Assembly: GCF_003014595.1 (NCBI RefSeq)
Contig: NZ_PYGK01000004.1
Coordinates: 62,001 to 126,000, forward strand
Length of the DNA stretch: 64,000 bases
Origin: Chitinophaga ginsengisoli
GTDB taxonomy: Bacteria > Bacteroidota > Bacteroidia > Chitinophagales > Chitinophagaceae
Direction: 5' to 3'
Shown here: positions 33,932 to 41,795 of the stretch, one piece after another
How the letters are laid out: every line of letters begins with the position of its first letter
How positions within the stretch are numbered: the stretch's first letter is position 1
Notes under the pieces: generated by a model
The model's input: the letters and a program-made list of their open reading frames with translations, nothing else
What the model was told of the DNA's origin: nothing
Databases searched by the model: none
Translations under genes and position numbers: made by a program

Positions 33932-36379
33932 ATGAAGTTTGCTGACGTCATACTGCCATTGGCCCTGCCAAAGAATTACACTTACTCGGTGCCTCCCCAT
34001 ATGGAGGAAACCCTGAAGGTAGGCAGCCGTGTGGCCGTACAACTGGGCAAACAGAAGAAATATGCAGGTATTGTAAAGGCCATCCATGAACAGGCCCCGG
34101 CCGATTACAGGACCAAGCCTCTCCTGGATATGCTGGATAAAGATCCGGTAGTATATCCTACACAACTGTCATTCTGGCAATGGTTGTCGTCTTATTATAT
34201 GTGCAGTGAAGGGGAAGTGCTGAATGCCGCCTTGCCCGCCCACCTGAAGCTCTCCAGCGAGACCTTGCTGCTGTTTAACGACGCCTATGGCGATGATTTC
34301 ACTGCCCTCGATGATGATGAATACATGGTGGCAGAAGCCCTGCATATACGAAAAGAACTGAGAATAGAAGAAGTACAGCTGATTCTCGATAAGGCAGACG
34401 TATACTCTACCATCAAGAAGCTGATAGAAAAGAAGGTATTGCTGGTGTATGAAGAGCTGAAAGAGGTCTATAAGGAGAAGAAGGAGAACTATGTGCAGCT
34501 GCATGCGCAATACGAAGACGAAGAACTACTGGCGCCGCTCTTCAATGAACTATCCCGGGCACCTAAGCAGATGGAACTGCTGCTGGCTTATCTCCACCTG
34601 GTAAAAACACAGGGCAGTGTACTGCAGAGTGAACTACTGAAAAAATCAGGCGCTACCACCGCACAGCTGAAAGGACTGGTAGACAAAAACGTGGTGTGGA
34701 TAGAGCAGCGGGTGGTAGACCGTGTGCCTGGCAATGGTAAAGCAGAAGTACAGATCGACTTTGAACTCAGTCCTGCACAGGAGAAAGCCCTGGCGGAAGT
34801 ACGTAGCAGCTTTGCGGCCAGACAGGTCACCTTACTGCATGGCGTTACATCCAGCGGTAAAACACAGTTGTATGTAAAACTGATCGAGGAATATGTGGCC
34901 AGTGGTAAACAGGTATTATATCTCCTGCCGGAAATAGCCCTGACAGCACAGATCGTGCGTCGCCTGCAGAAACATTTTGGTAAGAAGATCGGAATCTATC
35001 ATTCCCGTTTTAATAACAACGAAAGGGTAGAGATCTGGAATAAGGTAAAGACCGGCGAACTGCAGATATTGCTGGGCGCACGTTCCAGCTTATTACTGCC
35101 TTTCCGTGACCTGGGCATGATCATCCTGGATGAGGAACACGATACCTCCTACAAACAGCAGGACCCTGCCCCCCGTTATCACGCCAGAGATGCGGCTATC
35201 TATTACGCCGGATTGTTCAGCGCCAAGGTATTACTGGGTTCCGCTACGCCTTCCCTGGAATCCTATTTCAATGCACAGCAGGGGAAATACGGACTGGTGG
35301 AGTTGATGGAGCGTTTCGGCGGACTGGAAATGCCGGAAATAGAAATTGTGGATGTAAAGAAGGAACGTGCAGAAAAGAATATGCAGGAGAACTTCACGCC
35401 ACAGCTCAATGCCGCCATCAGCAACAGTATGGCAGCCGATAAACAGGTGATCCTTTTCCAGAACAGGCGTGGATATGCGCCCTTCCTGATGTGTACTACC
35501 TGCGGCTGGATACCCAATTGTAAGAACTGTGACGTGTCCCTGACCTATCACCGTAACCAGGATAAACTGCATTGTCACTATTGCGGTACCCGCTATCCTT
35601 ATCCGCAGACCTGTGCGGCCTGTGGCAGTCAGACGCTCATTCCGAAAAGTTTTGGTACCGAGAAGATAGAAGACGATCTGCAGCAGCTGTTTCCGAAGGC
35701 ACGTATAGCCCGTATGGATATGGATGCTGTGCGCAACAAGGATAGTCATAACAAGATGATCCAGCTGCTGGAACAGCGCGGTATAGACATCCTGGTAGGC
35801 ACGCAGATGGTGGTGAAAGGACTGGACTTTGAGAATGTGAACCTGGTGGGAATATTAAGTGCAGATAGTTTACTGAGCTTCCCCGACTTCCGTGTGAATG
35901 AAAGGGCTTTTCAGCTGATGGAACAGGTGAGTGGACGTGCCGGTAGAAAACATGGAAAAGGGAAAGTAATTATACAGGCCAGCAATACACGCCATCCAAT
36001 CTTGCATTATGTCACCAGCCATGACTACAAAGCGATGTATGCTGCGGAAATTGCAGAGCGGGAGCGTTTTGGCTATCCACCTTTTTACCGCTTGCTGAAG
36101 ATTACCCTCAAACATAAGAATCAGCAGACCGTAGAACAGGCTGCACAGGTATTAGGCAACTGGTTGCGGCCGCATATAGGGCCAAGACTGGTGGGACCTG
36201 CCGTACCATTGGTAGGGCGTGTACGCAATAATTACCTGCAGGAAATGCTGATTAAGTTACCCCGCGATTCAAAAGTTATCGCCAATACCAAACGGCTGTT
36301 ACAGGAGCATTTTATCAGGCTGCTGGCAGAAAAGCAGTTCCGTTCGGTGATCATTGTACCGGATGTGGATTGTACATGA
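33932..36379 (+). CDS. priA: Primosomal protein N', replication restart helicase
   Basis: The 815-residue protein has an N-terminal DNA-binding domain, a helicase core with Walker A GVTSSGKT (about 304-311) and DEEH (about 400), a zinc-binding insert with eight cysteines near 520-570 (CTTCGWIPNCKNC, CHYC, CAACG), and a C-terminal domain. It reloads the replicative helicase at stalled forks. Length is normal for Bacteroidota. Its stop is only 3 nt from that of the convergent gene. Confidence 0.96.
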   Translation: MKFADVILPLALPKNYTYSVPPHMEETLKVGSRVAVQLGKQKKYAGIVKAIHEQAPADYRTKPLLDMLDKDPVVYPTQLSFWQWLSSYYMCSEGEVLNAALPAHLKLSSETLLLFNDAYGDDFTALDDDEYMVAEALHIRKELRIEEVQLILDKADVYSTIKKLIEKKVLLVYEELKEVYKEKKENYVQLHAQYEDEELLAPLFNELSRAPKQMELLLAYLHLVKTQGSVLQSELLKKSGATTAQLKGLVDKNVVWIEQRVVDRVPGNGKAEVQIDFELSPAQEKALAEVRSSFAARQVTLLHGVTSSGKTQLYVKLIEEYVASGKQVLYLLPEIALTAQIVRRLQKHFGKKIGIYHSRFNNNERVEIWNKVKTGELQILLGARSSLLLPFRDLGMIILDEEHDTSYKQQDPAPRYHARDAAIYYAGLFSAKVLLGSATPSLESYFNAQQGKYGLVELMERFGGLEMPEIEIVDVKKERAEKNMQENFTPQLNAAISNSMAADKQVILFQNRRGYAPFLMCTTCGWIPNCKNCDVSLTYHRNQDKLHCHYCGTRYPYPQTCAACGSQTLIPKSFGTEKIEDDLQQLFPKARIARMDMDAVRNKDSHNKMIQLLEQRGIDILVGTQMVVKGLDFENVNLVGILSADSLLSFPDFRVNERAFQLMEQVSGRAGRKHGKGKVIIQASNTRHPILHYVTSHDYKAMYAAEIAERERFGYPPFYRLLKITLKHKNQQTVEQAAQVLGNWLRPHIGPRLVGPAVPLVGRVRNNYLQEMLIKLPRDSKVIANTKRLLQEHFIRLLAEKQFRSVIIVPDVDCT

Positions 36380-36382
36380 TCT

Positions 36383-37051
36383 TTATCTTCCCTGCGCCGC
36401 CAGTTCCTTAATGGCATCATATTCATACACGTGTGTACCATCGGGTGCTTTCTTTGATGCGGTGAGCATCGCACGGGCAACATTGGCCGCTTTAACAGGA
36501 CGATATTTCCGCCAGCGTCCCTGCCACAGAAAATAGAATACCATCGAAAGCACTATTCCCAGCCATTCTTTGAGTCGGAATACTTTGCGTATACCGATCA
36601 GGATAGAGGGACGGAAGATATGCAATGAGGGGAAGCCCAACCTTTCCACCGCCTGCTCTACTTCTCCTTTTGTGCGGAGGTAGAAATTGCGGGAATGGGC
36701 GTTGGCGCCGATGGCAGAGATCAGCAGGAACTGTTGTATACCATGCCTGCGGGCAAGGGTAGCACAGCGTACGGGTATTTCGAAATCCACTTCGCGGAAC
36801 CGTTCTTTGGAGCCTGCCTGACGGATGGTGGTGCCAATGCAGCAAAAGAGTACATCGCCCTGCAAAGCCTCAGAGAGGCCTTCCTCATCATTAAAATCAA
36901 CCAGCACGACTTCCAGGCCAGGCCGCTGTTTGAAAGAAGGGCTGCGCAACAGCACCTTTACCTTACTGAAGTTAGGATCATGCAGCAGTAAAGTGACCAG
37001 CGTCGTGCCTGTGAGTCCGGTAGCGCCTATTACAACAGCAGTTTGAGGCAT
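36383..37051 (-). CDS. NAD(P)-binding atypical SDR protein
   Basis: The 222-residue protein starts with the Rossmann motif VVIGATGLTG, then shows FCCIGTT and LLISAIGANAHSRNFYLRTKGEVEQAV, like the TIP30/HTATIP2-type atypical short-chain dehydrogenases. A basic hydrophobic stretch (about 165-185) may attach it to the membrane. The classical YxxxK pair is replaced by YLRTKGE, which still has Tyr and Lys four apart. The substrate is unknown. Confidence 0.85.
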   Translation of the reverse strand: MPQTAVVIGATGLTGTTLVTLLLHDPNFSKVKVLLRSPSFKQRPGLEVVLVDFNDEEGLSEALQGDVLFCCIGTTIRQAGSKERFREVDFEIPVRCATLARRHGIQQFLLISAIGANAHSRNFYLRTKGEVEQAVERLGFPSLHIFRPSILIGIRKVFRLKEWLGIVLSMVFYFLWQGRWRKYRPVKAANVARAMLTASKKAPDGTHVYEYDAIKELAAQGR

Positions 37052-37115
37052 GGTTTTATTATATTTGTCGGTTGTTGAATGCTGCAGCGCAGCTTTATAC
37101 TAAATTTACGATCAT

Positions 37116-38135
37116 ATGCGCATATCCGAAAATGTTTCGCTCAGGTCTTATAATTCGTTTGGCATTGGTGGCCAGGCACGTTTCTTCGCAACTTTTACAT
37201 CCATAGATGAGTTGAAGCAACTGCTGGAAAATCCGCCTTTACCGGAGTTGCCTCATATGATACTGGGAGGTGGTAGTAATATCCTCTTTGTCCGCAATTT
37301 TTTTGAAGGGATCATCTTAAAGAATGAAGTAAAAGGCATCGAAGTAGTACGTGAAGATGACCAGTACGTATATGTGAAAGTAGGGGCAGGAGAGAACTGG
37401 CATGGCTTTGTGATGGATTGCATCCAACATAACCGCGCAGGACTCGAAAACCTGTCGCTCATACCTGGTAATGTAGGCGCCAGCCCTATGCAGAATATCG
37501 GTGCTTATGGTGTGGAGATCAGGGATTGCTTCCATGAGCTGGAAGCCTATCATTTGCAGGACCATACGCTCGTTACCTTCAATAACGCCGATTGTCAGTT
37601 CGGATACCGTGAAAGTGTTTTCAAACGCAAATACAAGGGACAGTTTGCGATTATTTCTGTGACCTATCGTTTATCCAAACATCCGCAGTTCAACACCAGC
37701 TATGGTGCCATCGAAGAAGAACTGAAACATATGGGTGTGCAGGAGTTGAGTATAAAAGCCATCAGTCAGGCGGTGATCAATATCCGTAGTTCCAAACTGC
37801 CTAATCCGGCGGAAATAGGTAATGCTGGTAGCTTCTTCAAGAACCCGACAGTAGATGCGGCAAAGCATGCAGCCTTGAAAGCATCATTCCCGAATATCGT
37901 TGCCTATCCCGTAGCTGACGGCGATTATAAGCTGGCAGCAGGCTGGATGATAGAACAGTGTGGCTGGAAAGGTTTCAGGGAAGGAGATGCAGGTGTACAC
38001 GCCCGTCAGGCCCTGGTGCTGGTAAATTATGGTAATGCTAGCGGCGATGAGATCTATCGTTTATCGCAGCGGGTGCTCGACAGCGTGGAGGAGAAGTTCG
38101 GTGTGGAGCTGGAAAGAGAAGTGAATATCGTCTGA
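37116..38135 (+). CDS. murB: UDP-N-acetylmuramate dehydrogenase
   Basis: The 339-residue flavoprotein has SYNSFGIGG at the start, the FAD-binding GGGSNILF and the substrate site IPGNVGASPMQNIGAYG, the type I motif YRESVFK, and the catalytic serine region GNAGSFFKNP. It reduces UDP-GlcNAc-enolpyruvate to UDP-MurNAc in peptidoglycan synthesis, in the cytoplasm. It is of the E. coli (type I) class. A strong terminator follows. Confidence 0.96.
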   Translation: MRISENVSLRSYNSFGIGGQARFFATFTSIDELKQLLENPPLPELPHMILGGGSNILFVRNFFEGIILKNEVKGIEVVREDDQYVYVKVGAGENWHGFVMDCIQHNRAGLENLSLIPGNVGASPMQNIGAYGVEIRDCFHELEAYHLQDHTLVTFNNADCQFGYRESVFKRKYKGQFAIISVTYRLSKHPQFNTSYGAIEEELKHMGVQELSIKAISQAVINIRSSKLPNPAEIGNAGSFFKNPTVDAAKHAALKASFPNIVAYPVADGDYKLAAGWMIEQCGWKGFREGDAGVHARQALVLVNYGNASGDEIYRLSQRVLDSVEEKFGVELEREVNIV

Positions 38136-38183
38136 TTATTCAGCAGGAACATATTACAGAGAGCCTCGATGCGCTCAATTGCT

Positions 38184-38221
38184 TCAGTCAGCCCGCCTCA
38201 TTTAGGCGGGCTGACTGTTTG
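38184..38221. terminator. Bidirectional terminator between murB and ypdA
   Basis: CAGTCAGCCCGCCT and AGGCGGGCTGACTG form a 14-bp perfect stem with a short loop, then TTTG. The flanking genes converge. Confidence 0.85.
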
Positions 38222-38241
38222 TAGCCCATGCGGGGTGTCTG

Positions 38242-39213
38242 TTATTCTCGCATCTTCCCTGCTATATGCGTAATGATCTTATCTGCATGATCTCTTGAGT
38301 TCTCAATGAACCATACATGCGTATCCATCCCGCCGCAAACCACACCTGCCAGGTAAACATCAGGCATATTCGTCTCCATGGTATCCGGATTGTAAGTAGG
38401 ATATTTCTTCGCATCACGGCTCAGGGTAATACCCACTTTTTCCAGGAAGTTGAAATTAGGTTGATAGCCTGTCAGTGCCAGCACAAAATCATTCTGTATG
38501 GTAACCATACCTTCCGGCGTTAAGATATCCACTTCATTTTCCCTGACGGCTTTTACGTGGGAGTGGAAATAAGCCTTGATACTACCTTCTTTAATACGGT
38601 TTTCTATATCCGGTTTCACCCAGTATTTCACCCGTTTCCCGATCCCTTCTTCCCTGATCACCATGGTAACGTCGGCGCCTTTCCGGTAGGTTTCCAGGGC
38701 AGCATCCACAGAAGAGTTGTTGGCGCCTATCACGACTACTTTCTGCGCCGCATAGAAATGAGGGTCTTTGTAGTAGTGATTGACCTTGGCCAGGTGTTCA
38801 CCCGGTATGTTCAGCATATTGGGAATATCATAAAAGCCTGTGGCAATGATCACATGCCGGGCTTTATAGGTCGTTTTATCGGTGGTGATGGTATAATCAT
38901 CCCCCGTGCGTTTAATGTCCTCTACGGGCTCGAATAAGCGCACATTCAGGTGATTGGAGATAGTGACCCTGCGATAGTATTCCAGCGCCTCAGGGCGCAT
39001 CGGTTTGGCGCTGATCGAGACAAAGGGGATACCGCCGACTTCCAGCCTTTCCGAAGTGGAAAAGAAGGTCATGTATAGCGGATAATTGTAGAGGGAGTTG
39101 GTAAGGCATCCTTTTTCTGCAATAACATAACTTAATCCTGCCTTTTGTGCCGCCAGCCCGCATGCTATGCCAATAGGGCCGGCCCCTACTATGAGTATAT
39201 CGTATGTGTCCAT
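38242..39213 (-). CDS. ypdA: YpdA-family putative bacillithiol disulfide reductase
   Basis: The 323-residue flavoprotein has the FAD motif GAGPIGIACGLAA at residues 10-22 and a second Rossmann motif VVIGANNSSVDAAL, and lacks the redox-active CxxC of thioredoxin reductases, as YpdA does. In Firmicutes YpdA reduces bacillithiol disulfide with NADPH. Many Bacteroidota make bacillithiol, so the same role is plausible. It is 22 bp downstream of a glutamine amidotransferase gene on the same strand and a perfect palindrome lies between them. Confidence 0.88.
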   Translation of the reverse strand: MDTYDILIVGAGPIGIACGLAAQKAGLSYVIAEKGCLTNSLYNYPLYMTFFSTSERLEVGGIPFVSISAKPMRPEALEYYRRVTISNHLNVRLFEPVEDIKRTGDDYTITTDKTTYKARHVIIATGFYDIPNMLNIPGEHLAKVNHYYKDPHFYAAQKVVVIGANNSSVDAALETYRKGADVTMVIREEGIGKRVKYWVKPDIENRIKEGSIKAYFHSHVKAVRENEVDILTPEGMVTIQNDFVLALTGYQPNFNFLEKVGITLSRDAKKYPTYNPDTMETNMPDVYLAGVVCGGMDTHVWFIENSRDHADKIITHIAGKMRE

Positions 39214-39223
39214 AAGAGTTTAA

Positions 39224-39247
39224 AATTACGAATGATCATTCGTAATT
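39224..39247. promoter_or_regulatory. Perfect 24-bp palindrome at the ypdA start
   Basis: AATTACGAATGA followed directly by its reverse complement TCATTCGTAATT. It covers the stop codon of the amidotransferase gene and lies 11-34 bp upstream of the ypdA ATG. GAATGATCATTC cores are typical of TetR-type operators, so a repressor site is likely; an mRNA hairpin is the alternative. Confidence 0.5.
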
Positions 39248-39934
39248 GCTAGTCAGGAAATCCAGTAAACGGAACATCGTTATGTTACCTCCCTCTATAT
39301 ATCGCTGTTCGCTTTTAATCGTATCTGCATCCTGCACATAAGCCGCAGGGACGAGTTCTTCTATGCCATGCTGCACCATGGCGCTGAGCGATTCCGGGGT
39401 TGCCTCAAAATGATATTGCAACCCTATCACATTATGCCCTATCAGGAAGGCCTGATTACGGGTAACCGGTGAGGCGGCAAAACCTATGGCCCCTTCGGGC
39501 AGGTCAAACGTATCTCCATGCCAGTGAAAAACGGTCTGGGCTTCAGGCAGTTCTACCGCCAGGGCAGGTGGCAGCAGGGCGGTAGCGTACACCACCGGGA
39601 ACCAGCCGATCTCTTTCTGTGTGTTGGCATATACATTGGCCCCCAGGGCGGTGGCAATGAGTTGTGCCCCAAGGCAGATGCCCAGTACCTTTTTACCTGC
39701 CTGGATGGCCTCCAGGATGCATTGTTTTTCTGCTTGCAACCAGGGGTGTGCTGCTTCATCGTGTACGCTCATGGGCCCTCCCATAATGACCAGCAGATCA
39801 ACTCTTGCCATATCCGTCCGCATCGGATGTTCATACCACCTGGTATAAGTAACCGTATGGTGATGTGTATGAGCCCAGTCTAAAATGCACCCCGGACCCT
39901 CAAAAGAGACATGTTGAAAAATGTGAATGTGCAT
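39236..39934 (-). CDS. Type 1 glutamine amidotransferase-like protein
   Basis: The 232-residue protein is a class I glutamine amidotransferase domain: catalytic Cys in LGICLGAQLIA, and the His and Glu pair in QYHFEATPE. It resembles the stand-alone GMP-synthase-like amidotransferases that release ammonia from glutamine or hydrolyse gamma-glutamyl compounds. No synthetase partner is adjacent. It is 22 bp ahead of ypdA and probably forms an operon with it; a role in gamma-glutamyl or thiol metabolism would fit but is inferred. Confidence 0.85.
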   Translation of the reverse strand: MHIHIFQHVSFEGPGCILDWAHTHHHTVTYTRWYEHPMRTDMARVDLLVIMGGPMSVHDEAAHPWLQAEKQCILEAIQAGKKVLGICLGAQLIATALGANVYANTQKEIGWFPVVYATALLPPALAVELPEAQTVFHWHGDTFDLPEGAIGFAASPVTRNQAFLIGHNVIGLQYHFEATPESLSAMVQHGIEELVPAAYVQDADTIKSEQRYIEGGNITMFRLLDFLTSNYE

Positions 39935-40040
39935 AATATATAATATTCTGTTACTGTAAAATCTAATGGTAGTAAAATCAGTATATAATAATGTTTTTAA
40001 ACAGTCTTTGTAAAGCCGCTATCCCAGTGCATTCCCTGAG

Positions 40041-40138
40041 ATAACCCATATATAACCCATATATAAGCCATATATGACCCATATTTAATCCATATCTATA
40101 AAGATATGGGTTATATATGGGTCATATGTGGGTATCAG
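40041..40138. repeat. Five forward and three inverted 11-bp repeats
   Basis: From 40041 the unit ATAACCCATAT is repeated five times with small changes at exactly 11-bp steps to about 40095. A short spacer TATAAAG follows and then three units of the reverse complement (ATATGGGTTAT, ATATGGGTCAT, ATGTGGGTATC). The block can form a large cruciform or RNA hairpin. There are no spacers, so it is not a CRISPR. It lies upstream of the amidotransferase gene and downstream of the methyltransferase gene, both on the minus strand. Confidence 0.75.
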
Positions 40139-40275
40139 ATAGTTTATATGTGGGATATAGTAAATAGCAGACAGGGATAGCAGGGATAGCAGACACCGGT
40201 TTAAGGGCGCTGACAGCCTGCGCAGGATTTGACGTCTGCGCTGTATCGGGAGATGATTAAGAGGAAGCCTTATGG

Positions 40276-41163
40276 TTATCTGACCCGTGCCATGGCTACA
40301 CGGTAAAATTCATAGCCTTTCATGTCAGCGGCGTCATCGCCAAAGTACATGCGGCGGAAGGCGGGTGTATCGAGGTTATATAGCAGTTCCATGTTGTAGG
40401 AGGCCAGAAATTCCTTTATACCGGCAGGATCGATACCGAAGTTCCAGAACTCGTTATTGCGGCGTAAAAGCTTTGTAACGCTCACTGCGCCGGTGAACTT
40501 TTCGGGCTTGTCAAGCATCTCTTTGTCTACATAGGTGAAAACAATGATGGTACCGGGGCGGAAGCTTTTGAAGTAGTCAAAGGCCCGGGTAGCGAAAGGG
40601 GCTGTCAGGTTGTTGGTTACCCCTTCCCAGACGAACATGGTTTTATAGTGGCCCTGCTGGAAGATCTGGGTGATCACATTATCCAGGTCCTGGGTTTCGA
40701 AGTCTACGGGCACATAATTGACCATTGCTTCCCGGCCATTCCTGCGCCAGTTCCTGTCCAGTATCTCCCTTTTTTCAGCCTGGAAGCTGGGGTGGTCTAT
40801 TTCGACGAACTGTATACGTTTCTTTGTTTTCAGGCGTAAGGCCCTGGAATCATAGCCGGCGCCGAATACGATCACCTGGTTCACGCCTTCATCGTGAATG
40901 GTGTTCTCGATCATCACATCAACCAGTCTTGTTCTGGCAGAGCAGCAGGTGAGCGCACCCTTCCAGTTCCTGTCTATAAACCAGGCAATGAAGCTATTCA
41001 GAAAAGGGACATGAGACAGTTTTTCAACCAGTCTGAGAGAGGATGGCAGGAAAAGTTTCGCAAAAGGATCATAAAATAAGCGCTTATTTTCAGGGCGGTT
41101 CGATTCAATAGCACGTAATAAGGCCAAATAGGTCGCAGCCTTGCCGGCAGGAACCAGATTCAT
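40276..41163 (-). CDS. LCM-type SAM-dependent methyltransferase
   Basis: The 295-residue protein matches the leucine carboxyl methyltransferase-like family (LCM/PPM1): an opening LVPAGKAATYLALLRA, the SAM site VIVFGAGYDSRALRL, FVEIDHPSFQAEKREIL and WEGVTNNL. Bacterial members methylate small molecules, often in secondary metabolism. There is no neighbouring biosynthetic gene. The substrate is unknown. Confidence 0.9.
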   Translation of the reverse strand: MNLVPAGKAATYLALLRAIESNRPENKRLFYDPFAKLFLPSSLRLVEKLSHVPFLNSFIAWFIDRNWKGALTCCSARTRLVDVMIENTIHDEGVNQVIVFGAGYDSRALRLKTKKRIQFVEIDHPSFQAEKREILDRNWRRNGREAMVNYVPVDFETQDLDNVITQIFQQGHYKTMFVWEGVTNNLTAPFATRAFDYFKSFRPGTIIVFTYVDKEMLDKPEKFTGAVSVTKLLRRNNEFWNFGIDPAGIKEFLASYNMELLYNLDTPAFRRMYFGDDAADMKGYEFYRVAMARVR

Positions 41164-41281
41164 AACGTCTTCTAGTTTTTAATTTGGATATGCAGATTAC
41201 AAACATAATAGGTTTAGCAATGCATTACTAACTAAGACAGATATTGGTTTAAAATTTATGTCGTCTAAATGTAGCAAATAT

Positions 41282-41716
41282 TTATTTACCGGAAATGACA
41301 GCGGCAATTTTATTGTAAGCCCTGAGGTATTTGTTTAAGCGGGGGATATCCTTTTCTGATATTTCTGGAATACGCCTGATATCCATATTGTCTGTCAGGT
41401 CATTTATTTTCACCGCGCAGGCAAGCCGGTTGGTGATAGTACGGTTAATGAAGTGATCATAGTCTTCATCTTCAGACAACTTGGTCACACAGCGCAAGGC
41501 TTCCAGCTGATAGGACGTCAGGCCTTTCTCCACCAGCTGTTCGAAGGTCCAGGAGGTATCTTCTACTACATCATGCAGCACACCAACGACCTTTTCGTCT
41601 TCTGTTTTACCGAGTTCCATTACCCGCATCACATGTTTGAGATAAGGGGCTCCGTATTTGTCCAGCTGGCCGGCATGGGCCTCCACTGCAATCGATATGG
41701 CTGTAGCGAGTGTCAT
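41282..41716 (-). CDS. HD-domain phosphohydrolase (RelA/SpoT-like HD domain)
   Basis: The 144-residue protein has the HD pattern AHAGQLDKYGAPYLKHVMRV, GVLHDVVEDT with the metal-binding His-Asp, and KINDLTDNM. It corresponds to the hydrolase domain of RelA/SpoT proteins without the synthetase, as in small alarmone hydrolases, so it may degrade (p)ppGpp or another nucleotide. It lies 79 bp downstream of nagB on the same strand after a strong terminator, so it is probably expressed separately. Confidence 0.85.
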   Translation of the reverse strand: MTLATAISIAVEAHAGQLDKYGAPYLKHVMRVMELGKTEDEKVVGVLHDVVEDTSWTFEQLVEKGLTSYQLEALRCVTKLSEDEDYDHFINRTITNRLACAVKINDLTDNMDIRRIPEISEKDIPRLNKYLRAYNKIAAVISGK

Positions 41717-41741
41717 GTAATAAAGCTACGGAAAACAAATA

Positions 41742-41773
41742 AAAAACCCCCGTTCGTTTCCGAACGAGGGTCA
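41742..41773 (-). terminator. Terminator of nagB
   Basis: On the minus strand ACCCTCGTTCG and CGAACGGGGGT form a stem with a GGAAA-like loop, followed by TTTTTTATTTG. Confidence 0.8.
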
Positions 41774-41795
41774 AATGTATTTTTAAAGCTGGCGA

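Noticed and set aside
40041..40138. CRISPR array
   Set aside because: The 11-bp units follow each other without spacers, half are inverted, and no cas gene is present.
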